A stretch of 42,052 bases of DNA from Chrysochromulina tobinii (taxonomy: Eukaryota; Haptophyta; Prymnesiales; Chrysochromulinaceae): positions 1 to 42,052 of the forward strand of contig JWZX01002826.1 in the NCBI GenBank assembly GCA_001275005.1. The letters are read 5' to 3'. The first letter of the stretch is position 1, and each line of letters starts with the position of its first letter. Below the pieces are notes generated by a model. That model saw nothing but the letters and a program-made list of their open reading frames with translations. It searched no databases and was not told the DNA's origin. Of the stretch, positions 20,051-29,616 are shown piece after piece. The position numbers were made by a program, and so were the translations under genes.

Positions 20051-22537
20051 ATGCAGAGCCAGCCGATCGGGTCGTCGCCGAGCGAGCCGCTCGAATGCAC
20101 GCTGCAACAAGCCGCCGACCTGGTCAGCCTGCTGCACACAATCGCTCATGAATGGTCGGTGCCCAATCAGCGCAAGGGCCGCCCCGTCGACATCGGCCTC
20201 GGACGCGCCTTGCTTTGCGACTTTGAGGGTTCACCGTGCCCGCTCTTGAGTGGGCCTCGTCCGCTCCTGGCGGCCATCGGCTCGCGCTGGCCGTTGCACA
20301 TCCGCACGTCTTCAGCACCAGTCACCTCCGCCATCGCACGGCTCGCCGCGGACGTGGCCAACGACAGCGCCACTGCTAGCAAGAGCAGCAGCAGCAGCAG
20401 CAGTGCCGCAGTTGACGTGCTCTTGCTCCCTGTGGGCGCCCCACCATCGACAGAAACCCCGCCTCAGCTCCTGATTGTGCTCTCGGAGGCGGCGATGACT
20501 CCCGCGGAATGGGATCTTGCGTTGAGCTCCGTGCCGGCGGGCTTCAACGGCTCGTCCTCCGGCGCACGCTTCCTCTTCCCAGACCACTCCATCAACTCGA
20601 GTGACGAGACCGGTACGGCGGCGAGTGCGCCTGGGATGCGCGCCCGCCGCTCGCGCAGCCGAGCCGTGCCGCCGCCGCTGCACCGTGCTGCTCTGCTCTG
20701 GCGGGCGACGGTGCTCTGCGAGCCTCCGCTGTGGGATCTTAGGCGGCCCGTCGGCGAGGTGACGGCGAAGGAGGCGGCGGCGGCGGCGGCGGCCGTGGCG
20801 CGTGGCGTGCCCTACTCGGAGTGGTTCGTGTGCGCGACACTCGAGGTGCTGCGCCCGCTCGTGCGCACCCTCTTCCGACTGCCCCGTCGAAAAGGCAAGT
20901 CGGTCTGGTCGACATGCGTCCGAGCCGCCTCGCCGTGCTTCTGGTTCATTGGCCTTCACACGCGCGGCGAGCACTTCGTGACGCAGGTGCTCTCCTCCCC
21001 GGACGTGCTGCTCGGCCGGATGAGTGCACACCGCACGGCCGTCTTGGCGCGCCTGGGCGCCAGCGCCAGCGCCGTCGCGGGCACGAACGCCGTATCGGGC
21101 ACGGGCGCCGTCGAGGGCTTGAGTGCCACCTACTCGGGCACGGGCGCCGTATCGGGCGCCATGGGCGCGTGGCCCCCGTTGCTGCTCGTCGACCCCGCAG
21201 CCGGCGAAGGGAACTACACACAGCACCTGCCCGACGGGATGGGGCGGACGCCCGCGCTTGCGCTGGTCGAGACCTATGGCTGGCATGCCTTGCTCGGCGA
21301 GCCTGACCGTTACACCTTCAGCTGGCTCTCGCGACATTTTGAGGCGCACGTCGCCGCCGGACGCGCCACGCTCACTCCGCACGGCGTTACTCCCCTCCCC
21401 TCCGCGGTCGTTGCGCCGCTGTACTCCTGGACGCTTGAACCTGAGTGCCACCTGATTGCCACCTGATTGCCACCTGATTGTCACCTGATTGCCACGCATG
21501 CAACCGGGAGAATCTCGGGAGAATCTCGAGTGCCGCCCTCATCAGGGACACGCTTGAAGTGCCTCTGCTTGCCTCTGATGACCTCCGATGACCTCCGATG
21601 ACCTCCGATGACCTCTAATGACCTCTGATGGTCGCCCTCATCAGGTACACGCTCGACGCACGGGTGCCCGAGCTCGAGCGCACCTACGAGCGCGGCCTGC
21701 CCCAAATCACCCGCCAACGGCTGCAGTGGGCGTCTTCGACATACCGGGCAACCGCCCTGAGCGTGCGCGGCGACCTGTGGCTGTACAACCACTTGGCGGG
21801 AGGACCGGTCGCGGAAGCCCTCGAGATGGGCGGCTTTGCGCAGGTGCTCTCCTCTGCCACTGATGGCCTCTGTGTCCTGTGGTTGCCTCTGATGGCCTCT
21901 GATTGCCACTGATGGCCTCTGTAGCCGCTGATTGCCTCGGATTGCCGCTGATTGCCACTGATTGCCACTGATTGCATCGGATTGCCTCGGATTGCCTCTG
22001 ATGGGCACCTGTGGACTCTGATGGCCTCCTGGGCAGAGTGCTGCCGCGTTCCACGCACGCAAGGCCAACTCAGCCAAGCTGCGCCGGCGCTGCTACAACG
22101 CGAGCGTGCTCGAGACCAATGTGAGTTTCGTCACTTGGGCGACGCTGCTCGGGAAGCTGCCGCCCACAGCCAAGCGAGTCGACTTGCTCGTGCTCGATCA
22201 GCGAGATCCGGGCGTGGCAGCCCTTGTGGAATCCTTCCCGCTCGATCTCGTCAAGCCGAGCCTGCTCTACTACCGGACGGCTGCGGGCGCGGGCACGCGG
22301 CGCCACCTGCTGAGCCATGGCTACCAGACGTCCGCGCACCACGAAACGTCCGCGTGGGGTGAGAACACGCTCGCCTGGCGCGCGGACCGGTGCCAGGCGT
22401 CAGGGATGCCCGGCCGGCCGTTGTGGGCTGAGCCCGAGTGGCTCGCAGTCGCCAGCCGCGTCGCTCAGGCTGAGGTGCCGCCGCTGCCGGTGCGCAGGCG
22501 AGGACGTAGGCGCGGCGGCGCTGGTGGAGCGGGCTGA
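20051..22537 (+). CDS. FkbM-like methyltransferase-related protein, three exons
   Basis: Exons proposed: 20051-21444, 21645-21843, 22037-22537. All joins keep frame: LEPE-YTLDARVPELE at the first and GGFAQ-SAAAFHARKAN at the second. The N-terminal half includes Ser- and Ala-rich runs and a charged segment; GTGAV-type repeats (~21070-21160) precede the catalytic-like region. LLLVDPAAGEGNYTQHLPDG could be the SAM strand. VDLLVLDQRDPGVAALVESF, KPSLLYYRTAAGAG, LLSHGYQT and GENTLAWR follow the layout of the second half of FkbM domains, but the usual DIEG is DQRD. Assignment is tentative, and the enzyme may be divergent or inactive. The frame is open to GTG 20027 just after TTTTTCAG, so a 5' exon is possible. 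Confidence 0.6.
21445..21644 (+). other. Intron 1 of the FkbM-like gene, tandem TGATTG/TGATGACC arrays
   Basis: Donor GTGCCACC, acceptor CATCAG. The left part is about four 11-nt CACCTGATTGC units (21449-21492). The right part is 10-nt CCTCCGATGA/CCTCTGATGA units (21559-21630). A block at 21532-21558 repeats at the acceptor/exon 2 junction (21631-21656), so the intron contains an old copy of its own exon edge. Confidence 0.65.
21844..22036 (+). other. Intron 2 of the FkbM-like gene, decamer array
   Basis: Donor GTGCTCTCC, acceptor GGGCAG. Almost the whole interior is 10-nt units such as ATTGCCACTG, ATTGCCTCGG and ATGGCCTCTG in register. Removing it keeps the reading frame. Confidence 0.65.
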
Positions 22538-22561
22538 CAGTAGACAGACGTGATTTTGAGA

Positions 22562-22662
22562 CCGGACTGTTTGAAGCAGTATTGAGTATAATATAGCGCT
22601 GAGCTGGAAGTCAAGTACCCGGGTCCGGGATCATAGATTACGGGAGGGGACGAACAGTCCGG
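22562..22662. repeat. Small element with 10-bp inverted ends
   Basis: CCGGACTGTT at 22562-22571 is exactly inverted as AACAGTCCGG at 22653-22662, enclosing ~80 bp of AT-richer DNA with GTATAATATAG. It may be a miniature inverted-repeat element or a stem for transcript 3' processing, 25 bp downstream of the FkbM-like stop codon. Confidence 0.5.
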
Positions 22663-22688
22663 AGGTGAACAGTACCGGCTTCGAACCG

Positions 22689-22893
22689 CGCGCCGCGGGG
22701 AAGGCTGGGGATGCACCGGAGACGCCTGCCCGCAATGCGCAAACGAAATCTTAAACTGTGGACCTCACAACAGGTCCCTCTCCCTCATCGTCGTTCGAAC
22801 TGACGCCGAGACAGCTTCCAAAGGACTGCGGTTGTGGCTGCCGCCCAACGTTGAATACGAAAAGTCGGTTGGCTGAGATGGGAGCGCCTACTC
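22689..22893 (-). pseudogene. Duplicated 3' end of the ACBP-PX-C2 gene
   Basis: 22689-22885 matches 25027-25238 almost base for base, including the last ~36 codons (read on the minus strand as QPTDFSYSTLGGSHNR, then RTTMRERDLL and a stop) and the 3' flank. There is one apparent amino-acid change (Val for Asp) and small indels in the flank. Nothing of the rest of the gene is present, so it is a truncated copy. The caspase gene lies between it and the parent gene. Confidence 0.85.
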
Positions 22894-23025
22894 CGCCTTG
22901 TCCACCTTGGGCGGTTCCGACTTGCAGCACTGAGTGACGTTACGCGCCGGACATGGACGCGACCTCGTCCATCGCGTCGCTCAAGCAGCCTTCGGAGCAG
23001 AGCAACGCACGCACGCGCTCTGCAT

Positions 23026-24498
23026 TCATGCGTGCATAGTTGCTCCAGTGGCTCCAGTTGCTCCTGCATCTGGCTGCGCGCTGTTCCCCACACCACCAGC
23101 TATCCCGACCTCAGTCACATCCTGGCGTATAGGAAAAAGTGAGGCATCCTCACATCGCAGGCAATGATTAACGAACGGTCTCTGGGGCAACGGGAGGTGC
23201 TGTGTCGCCTGCTCGACTGCGTTGCCTATGCGGATGAACAGCTTGTTGATCTCCAGTCCAGGCGTCTCCAAGTGCTCCAGCAGATGGTGGGTGAAGATGC
23301 CATGTGGATCTTTTGGGAGCTCAATCGATCTCGCTCCTGGCGCGCATGCAAAGGCCACGAGCGATCCTTTGGGGTCCATCGAGGCGAGTCCGTTGAAGGG
23401 TCCTCCACTGGAACCGAGCGAGCGCGTGCCGGCTGGGAGCGGGTCGTCACGGCAGCAGTCGAGCACGAGCGCGTTGAATCGCGTCCCCCGAGCCTCCATC
23501 TCGGCGAGCAGGTTGTGCGCATCGAGCGCATACCGAGGCAGATCCGAATTGCTCTCAGGTACATTTCGAGCGAGCAACCAGTTGGAGGTGCGGGGCTTGC
23601 CAGCTTGCAGGACAGAGGCCTCTGTGCCGTGGCCTGCGAAATAGAAGAACGCAATGTCGTTTTTCTGCAAGGTGTCGACAAACGTGCGCCTGGCATTGAG
23701 AAGGGTGTCGATGTCACAGTCTGTTACTAGCGTGCTGGCATATCCCATTCGCTGGAGCGCAGCATGCACAGCCGATGCATCATTGATGCAGCATCGTAGC
23801 GGCAACCTCGAGTATGTGTTGATGCCGACTACGAGCGCCTTCCGTGTGCTGGGTCGTAGCGGCATCGCTCCGGTAGGCTGCTCCGCCTTCGCCTTCGGCT
23901 TCTTTGTCGGCGGCTCATTACTGGCATGCTCAGCAACTTCGTCGACGTCGCTCAAGAGCTCAACCACGTCGCGGGCCTGAGGCGCTCGCGCCATTGCCGC
24001 AGGCGTGACATTTGGGCTGGGCTGCCTGGCGGCCGCCTCCGCAAGGCTCATCCCAATGGCCCGCGCCACCTGCTGCTCCTCCTCATCCGCATTCCCGCTC
24101 CCGTAACGGTCTAGATAGGGAGCTCTTCCTGAGCTATCTGCGGACCGTGACAGCGAGGTGGCGGCAGGGTAGCCCAGGTAGGCATGCGGCGGGTGGCCGG
24201 GCGGCGGCAGGTAGACCCGCAGGCCGGGCGCGGGCGACAGGTACGGCCGCGTGGTCGCCGGCATGAGCCCGTTGGCCGGCCACCCAGTGCTTCTCGCCGA
24301 CTGAATATCGACCATTGGGTTGCATGGGTACAAGTTCTTGTCTTGCACGTCTACTTGCTCTCCAACCCGTGAACCGGTCTCGATCCGCACCGTCCCTCGG
24401 TCGTTGCTCCAATCGACGATTATGCCGTTTTGCCCATTGTAAATGCAGTCAGCCCCGCACAAGGCTCCAACTCCCACGCGCTCGCCTTGCACGGGCAT
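23026..24498 (-). CDS. Caspase-family (metacaspase-like) protease with N-terminal SH3/KOW-like and UIM motifs
   Basis: The protein has 490 residues from the first ATG, 24498. Domains in order: a small beta-barrel-like unit (RVGVGALCGADCIYNGQNGI to VDVQDKNLYP, ~5-55) as seen in KOW/tudor-like modules; a Pro/Gly/Tyr-rich linker; a ubiquitin-interacting motif EEEQQVARAIGMSLAEAA (~138-155); an NLS-like TKKPKAKAE; then a C14 p20 domain. The latter starts ALVVGINTYSRLPLRCCINDA and has the catalytic His in FFYFAGHGTE (~290) and Cys in LVLDCCRDD (~347). Both dyad residues are present. Members cleave after Arg/Lys or Asp and act in stress and cell-death pathways. The UIM suggests ubiquitinated partners. 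It is convergent with the FkbM-like gene. Confidence 0.85.
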   Translation of the reverse strand: MPVQGERVGVGALCGADCIYNGQNGIIVDWSNDRGTVRIETGSRVGEQVDVQDKNLYPCNPMVDIQSARSTGWPANGLMPATTRPYLSPAPGLRVYLPPPGHPPHAYLGYPAATSLSRSADSSGRAPYLDRYGSGNADEEEQQVARAIGMSLAEAAARQPSPNVTPAAMARAPQARDVVELLSDVDEVAEHASNEPPTKKPKAKAEQPTGAMPLRPSTRKALVVGINTYSRLPLRCCINDASAVHAALQRMGYASTLVTDCDIDTLLNARRTFVDTLQKNDIAFFYFAGHGTEASVLQAGKPRTSNWLLARNVPESNSDLPRYALDAHNLLAEMEARGTRFNALVLDCCRDDPLPAGTRSLGSSGGPFNGLASMDPKGSLVAFACAPGARSIELPKDPHGIFTHHLLEHLETPGLEINKLFIRIGNAVEQATQHLPLPQRPFVNHCLRCEDASLFPIRQDVTEVGIAGGVGNSAQPDAGATGATGATMHA

Positions 24499-25117
24499 TT
24501 GCGACCGTGGGGCTATGGACCGCGTCCCCGCGCGCGAACTCAAAGCATGTGTGCGCGTTTTCTACCGGTATTCTGAACGTTTCTTCGATCGGTCCAAAGA
24601 AGAACACACCGCGGGGACGCCGGGACCCGGTTCAAAGACTCATCGGGGGAGCCGGGACACGCCGGGACACACGTATCACGTTCCGGAACAGTACTTTGAG
24701 CTATACACTGTCGGAAATGAATTTCCCAAAGACGCCGCTCCGTACGTGTAGAAGTACGATGTGCGACTGCTGCGACGACCTGGCTTTTCGTGAGTGAAAG
24801 AGGGATCACACGAGTCAAGTTATGTCTACGCGGCTGTGCTGGGCTGTGACGAATTATGTAGTAACATAACCAATTCATCAAATACGCTCAATGCGGCGCT
24901 TCAATCAGCACAGCACCTTAAATACCCGGTATAGATACAACTGGGGCAGCGCCAGCGGACGGGAGTCATTGTGTTCATCATTGTGACGGGAATGCGCGGT
25001 TTGAATTCGTAGAAAGTCGCGCGTAACAGCGCCGGCCGCGGGGAAAGCCGGCGGGATGCACCGCAGCACCGGAGACGCCTGCCCGCAAACGAAATCTAAA
25101 ACTGTGCACTGTGGACC
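24499..25117. other. Intergenic region upstream of the caspase gene
   Basis: It contains TACCGGTA at 24563-24570, ~65 bp before the caspase ATG, short GCCGGGACAC repeats near 24650-24670, ACCCGGTATAG at 24920-24930 and, at its right end, the 3' flank shared with the truncated gene copy (25027 on). No convincing coding frame. Confidence 0.4.
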
Positions 25118-28100
25118 TCACAACAGGTCCCTCTCCCTCATCGTCGTTCGATCTGACGCCGAGACAGCTTCCAAAGGACTGCGGTTGTGGCTGCCGCCCA
25201 ACGTTGAATACGAAAAGTCGGTTGGCTGAGATGGGAGCTGCCCAACGCGCTCCCCATACGCCTCGTCGAGCGGTTTCGCCGTCGAGCGATGGAGCTCCGG
25301 CAGCGAGATCACCTTGGGGAAGTGCGGCCATCGGCGGCTGCGGAAAGTACATCGTGCCTCGCTGAGCAGCTGCTGCCGAGAAGCATCACGCTCCCTCTCC
25401 GCGAGCGGCCGTTGGGCTTCGGCCTGCAGAGCGGCGGCGGCCTCTCGAGCGAGCTCGGCCTCGTCGGCCGCATGTCTCTCGGCGACGGCATTGGCGACCA
25501 TGCGCCTCGCCTCCGTGTCACTGGCCGCTTGGTACTGGCGCTCGAGCCCTGCCTGCTTACCTGCAATCAGTGGCAATCAATGACAATCATTGTCACTCAG
25601 TGGCACGCAGTGGCAATCAATGGCCAGCAGAGTGGCGCTCGAGCGCTGCCTGCTCACCAGCCTGCTTTTGGCGCTCACGCTCGAAGAAGTATTGGTGCGG
25701 ACCCAATAGAGCGAGCCCGAGCAGGCGCAGCAGGAGTCGCCAGGGGACCCATGGAAGCACGAGCGCAGAGAACATGAGCGCCACGCACAGCCAGCCGGTG
25801 AGCACAGGGTCGTCCCATCGTCCGATGGATCGAAGTGCGCGGACGTACACGAGCAGCTCGGCCAGGTCGCGCTGCACCGGGCCCAGGTACACGGCGAGCG
25901 GGTTGATAGTACCTTCCTGGACTACAGCGCGCGCGGTGCTCGTAGCGGCGCTCTCGACCGCACTCGCGGTGCTCGCTGCGGCTTCCCCTAGAGCGGCCAC
26001 GACCTCGGTCACCCCTTTTACTGTCACGCCAGCCAACCCCGTGACCGAACGCAAGAGCGCTCTCCTGGGAGGGTGCCGCGCCATGCCGCCAAGATTGCCC
26101 TCAATCCCGCCGTCCATCTCCACGGCGCCCGCCAGGCTCGCAGCCTCCACGTCGTTGTCGCCCATCCGAGCACCGGCCATGGTACGCCCACGACGGCGCG
26201 CGTCGGCTCGCACGCGCCGCTCCCGTTGGTACTGTTGTTCGACGACCTCGGCCAGCGGTGCACGCTGGCGACCACGGTCGAAGTTGCTGCCAACGGCGCG
26301 CGCGGTGCTCATAGCGGCGCCCCCGACCGCACCCCCGACCGCACTTGCGGTGCTCGCTGCGGCATTGGCGACAGCACTCGCGGTGCCCACAACGGCGCCG
26401 GCCACCCCTCCTGTCACCGAGCGCAGCAGCGCGCGCGGCGACGCCACGTCGCGTGAAATGGAGCCATCGTGGGCGCCGCGGTCGGCCGCGGCATCGGCCC
26501 ATGTGGTCGTCGCACCGCCGTCCGCATCGGGATTCGCCACCATCGCGTCCTCGGTGGCGAGCGGTGGCGTGTACGAGAGGCTCGGTGGACGGCCAAGGAG
26601 GAGCAGCCACCTCCAGCTTTCCCAGAGCGAGGGCGGCCGGTGGAGCTCGGCGCTACTGTCGCGCGCGTCGCAATAGGCCTTGCCCAGCGCCCAGAGCAGC
26701 GCACCCGGCAGCAACGAAAGCACGAGGGCTGCGTGGCTGCAGAAGTACTGCCACATGATGAGCGCGGTCAGAGAGCTGAGCGGCTGCCGGTACGTGATCA
26801 GGTCTCGCACGTCGCGGGCGAGCACATCCAACGGCTCGCGTAGTGAGAGCATCTCATCCAAGTACGACTGGAAGGTGCTCCACGAATAACGGCGAGCAGA
26901 GGCGAGCCCAAAGTAGGTGAACTGCATGCGTGCCTCGTCTGCGGGCTCGCTCAGAGGGAGCACGGGTGGGTGGCCGAGCGGCGGCATGCGCCCCCAATAG
27001 CCGACTAGCCGGGACGCTGCCGAGGTCCAGGTGACCGAGTAGCGCACGCGCACGTGCCCGAGGAGATGAGCCGCAAGGGCGTCCTCTGCCGAGTCGGGGC
27101 ATAGGTGGAGGGGGAGCCAGCTCGTGTACACGGTGTTCGGATGGAGCGTGGCCAGTCGAATCTCCACGCGACCGAGAGGGTCGTCCGCGTCGAGGGTCGA
27201 AAAGTCGGCGTCGAAGAGCGCCACACACAGGCTGGCGAACGGCGAGAAGACCGGGAGGCGGGCGGCGCGAGCATCCTCGGCACGCCAGCGCGGGTGGCTC
27301 GTGTCCTCGAGGCACACTGTCTGCACTGCATAGCTCTCGAGCACGAGCACCGCGTACACGTCGTTCGGGCTCAGCAAGTCCGCCTGAAGCAACCCGACGG
27401 CCTCGAGCACCTCGATGCGCACCTCGCCGATGGCCGACGCGAGCGGCGGATGCAACGCGGGCGCCTCGCCAGCGTGGGGCACCAGGCTGCGCGGCGCAAG
27501 CTTGCGCGCCGCCGCTTGGACCATCGCCGTCGGCCAGCCACCCGCGGCGGTGTACCACGCAGACTCGGGTGTGCGCTTTTCCACGTCGCTGCCCGAAGAG
27601 AGGAAGTGGCGGAACGTCGACGGTCCACGCTCCTCGAGGACGCTCACGTCCCACACGCGCGCCATGCCACGCAGCAGCTGCTGCATCGTCTGAGCGCGCT
27701 GCTCGCATAGCGTGCGGTCCACCTTGCTCGTCGTCACGGTGTGCCGATAGAAGGTGGGCAGCGAGCTCTGCGCGAGTTTCATCTCACTCAGGTGGAAGAG
27801 TTGGAGAGCGTCCCACAAGCGCGCCAAGTCCGACCAGCGCACGATGCACCGCCACGAGTGCGAGCCCTCGCGGCAGTCGATCTCGTACACGGCATACGCC
27901 TCGTTGCCGCGCTTCGAGGTCGACTGCGTGTACCGCACCTGGAGGAAGCGCACCGAGAGGGCGAGCGCTCGGCGATCGCGAGCCTGCAGAGACTCGACAT
28001 AGGAGCCGTACTTGGCCATGGCCGCCGCTCGCGTGAGGTCGCGCATGCCCGACCATGCCTGATGCTTCATCCTCCCAACGATGTCGAGCGCAGAGGTTGT

Positions 28101-28286
28101 TGGCGCCAGAGGCGCCGGCCCGACTGTTGCCTGCTTGAAGAGCCCGTACAGATGCAACTTCTGTTCGCTGCTCAATTTGCCGGCTGGGAAGTCGGCCGCT
28201 GCCGCGGCTGCAGCCTCAAAGGACGCCGCGAGCGCATTCGCCTCCTCTAAGGCAGCGGTAGAGACCTCCGCCACTGGCGCCTCCAT
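25118..28286 (-). CDS. ACBP-PX-C2 multi-domain membrane protein (MCTP-like C-terminus)
   Basis: Exons 28286-25658 and 25560-25118, joined in phase to ~1023 residues. Residues ~10-95 fit an acyl-CoA-binding domain (KLHLYGLFKQATVGPAP, then KHQAWSGMRDLTRAAAMAKY). Next a PX-like fold (~105-225), which binds phosphoinositides. A C2 domain lies at ~290-400 (EVRIEVLEAVGLLQADLLS, then NDVYAVLVL and LFDADFSTLDADDPLG, with Ca-binding Asp residues). Then comes a region with hydrophobic pairs (~505-540 and ~820-855, DDPVLTGWLCVALMFSALVL and WVPWRLLLRLLG) resembling the membrane-anchored C-terminus of MCTP/phosphoribosyltransferase-C proteins. Two Ala-rich repeats beginning ALLRSVTG flank a basic stretch. 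A coiled-coil tail follows the intron. It is likely an ER-membrane or contact-site protein linking acyl-CoA and phosphoinositides; this role is inferred from the domains. Confidence 0.8.
25561..25657 (-). other. 97-nt intron flanked by 26-bp direct repeats
   Basis: On the minus strand the donor is GTGAGC and the acceptor TTGCAG. The donor-spanning 26 bp (25633-25658) reappear at the acceptor/exon junction (25536-25561) with two differences. The interior is GATTGCCACT-type decamers (25564-25620). The joined exons read QKQAG-KQAGLERQ without a frame change. Confidence 0.75.
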
Positions 28287-28584
28287 TGTTATTTACAGCC
28301 GATACTCTCTCGGAATGCTAGACCATGCTTCTGTGGGGAAAAGCGGTCGCCTGCATGCAACGAGAGGGGCAGGGGGAAAGGGGGGGAAGGGGGGGAAGGG
28401 GGGGAAGGGGGGAAGAAGGGGGGAGAAGGGGGTCTTGTGGGGAAGTGGAGTCCACCGCGCTCGAGCTCGGGCACTTCTTGGGGAGCACGAGGGCGGCGGG
28501 CGCGCCGACTTAACGCCGACGGCGTCGCCGATCGAGGCCAACATAGCGACCTGTACTGGCGTTTGGCCTTGTCTTTGCCCTCGT
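28287..28584. other. Upstream region of the ACBP-PX-C2 gene with a homopurine tract
   Basis: 28362-28437 is almost purely G and A, with repeated GGGGGGGAA units. On the opposite strand this is a polypyrimidine tract, and with TTGCATGCAG and CTTCCCCACAAGAC it resembles the matching part of the 16.3/17.7-kb direct repeats. It could form triplex or G-quadruplex structures or act as a splice acceptor. Confidence 0.6.
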
Positions 28585-29032
28585 CTAACTCGGGGTCACT
28601 GGCTTGTTCGAGGCGCTCGCGCCCATGCCCGTGTCCACGTCCATGTCGTCGGCGGCGGCAGCTTCGTCTGGTTGTTCTTGTCTTTGCCGTAAGACGCGAC
28701 ACTCACCGAGGAAATATAGTCGCCTCGCGTACGTGTCGACAATGCCGGCGTACCCTGCCGCCGTCCGGCCTCCCGACCAACTTGCCAGCAGGTTTTGCGG
28801 GTGGACGAATCCAACAACCACCGCGCTACCGTTGGTGAACGCGTAGCGCGGCGCGGAGAGGCCGTACTGGTCGCCCAGGAGAGAGCATCGGGGCGTCGCT
28901 GTCGTCGCTGTCGTCAGCACCGCCGTCGTCGTGATAGGAAGGCGCCTTCCGAGACCGCTTGCCCATCTCAAGCTCGAAACTATGTATCCCAAAATGGTTG
29001 TGCGGTAGCGTGCAGCGCACACGCTGACTCAT
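28585..29032 (-). CDS. Hypothetical protein with apparent frameshift
   Basis: From ATG 29032 a frame reads MSQRVRCTLPHNHFGIHSFE and an acidic segment (YHDDGGADDSDDSDAP). About 45 codons in, the coding signal shifts by one base near 28890 to LLGDQYGLSAPRYAFTNGSA, then VVVGFVHPQNLLASW and a terminal acidic DDMDVDTG region, stopping at 28585. Either a very short intron, a true frameshift (pseudogene) or a sequence error explains it. No family recognised. Its 3' part shares ~57 bp with the cupin-like gene 1 kb upstream. Confidence 0.4.
28651..28712. repeat. ~57-bp segment duplicated at 29681-29737
   Basis: The block from CGGCGGCAGCTTCGTCTGG to ACTCACCGAGGA occurs in both places, with a 3-bp difference. 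On the minus strand it starts with TCCTCGGTGAGTGTC, i.e. a consensus 5' splice site, so the shared piece may be an exon-intron edge copied between genes. Confidence 0.85.
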
Positions 29033-29616
29033 GACGAGAAGGATCGCGCCACAAGTTGCCATCGCGCCCACACTGCCGCTTTTGCCACTGCCAAGATGCC
29101 GCTGTGAGCTACTTGAGCTTCGTCAGAGATGTCAAACTCGGGGGCCACGCCCCAGTACAGGAAGGCCCAATGGACCTGCGGCCGTACAGATTGGGGAAGA
29201 TTTTCGTTGATGCCATAGTGCTCGGCGCGCGGCGGGTTGACGGCCGCATCATCTGTGGGCGGTGGCGCGCATGACGTATCTCCCTTCTTCGACGTATGCA
29301 AGAAGGGTCTCCTGACCGGCGCCGGCTGCACGTGCGGCGCCGCTCGCGCCTGCAGCGGCGAACGTGCCGACTGCATCCAAGCACCGCCGCTGCCGAAGCG
29401 AATAACTTCGCTATGGGATGCGGAACTTTTGTTGGTGGCATAGACTGCGCAGCCCGGGGCACATGGAGGAGGGTCTCCGCGGCTCCACGCCGGAACGCCA
29501 AGCCAGCTCTCTCGCCCGTTGTGCAGACGTACACTAGCAGCCGACCCGAATTCTCTGCACCGACACGACCCACGCGCCAGCCGGCACAAGCAGCACCTCG
29601 TCGTTGGCCTTGACAC
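29029..29616 (-). CDS. Exon-like reading frame downstream of the cupin-like exon
   Basis: This frame has no ATG of its own near its start. It encodes SVRLHNGRESWLGVPAWSRG, then AVYATNKSSASHSEVIRFG and AEHYGINENLPQSVRPQVHW, ending in a stop at 29029. It could be a later exon of the cupin-like gene, entered through an acceptor such as GTGCAG near 29550. No domain recognised. Confidence 0.3.
   Translation of the reverse strand: MSRPTTRCCLCRLARGSCRCREFGSAASVRLHNGRESWLGVPAWSRGDPPPCAPGCAVYATNKSSASHSEVIRFGSGGAWMQSARSPLQARAAPHVQPAPVRRPFLHTSKKGDTSCAPPPTDDAAVNPPRAEHYGINENLPQSVRPQVHWAFLYWGVAPEFDISDEAQVAHSGILAVAKAAVWARWQLVARSFSS

Noticed and set aside
20312-21499. A minus-strand frame of 395 codons
   Set aside because: Antisense to exon 1 of the FkbM-like gene; rich in Arg/Gly with no recognisable motif.
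21445-22036. CRISPR array
   Set aside because: The repeats are 10-11 nt without spacers and sit in introns; no cas genes.
25570-26676. A plus-strand frame of 368 codons
   Set aside because: It is antisense to the C-terminal part of the ACBP-PX-C2 gene; Ser/Arg/Ala-rich with no domain.
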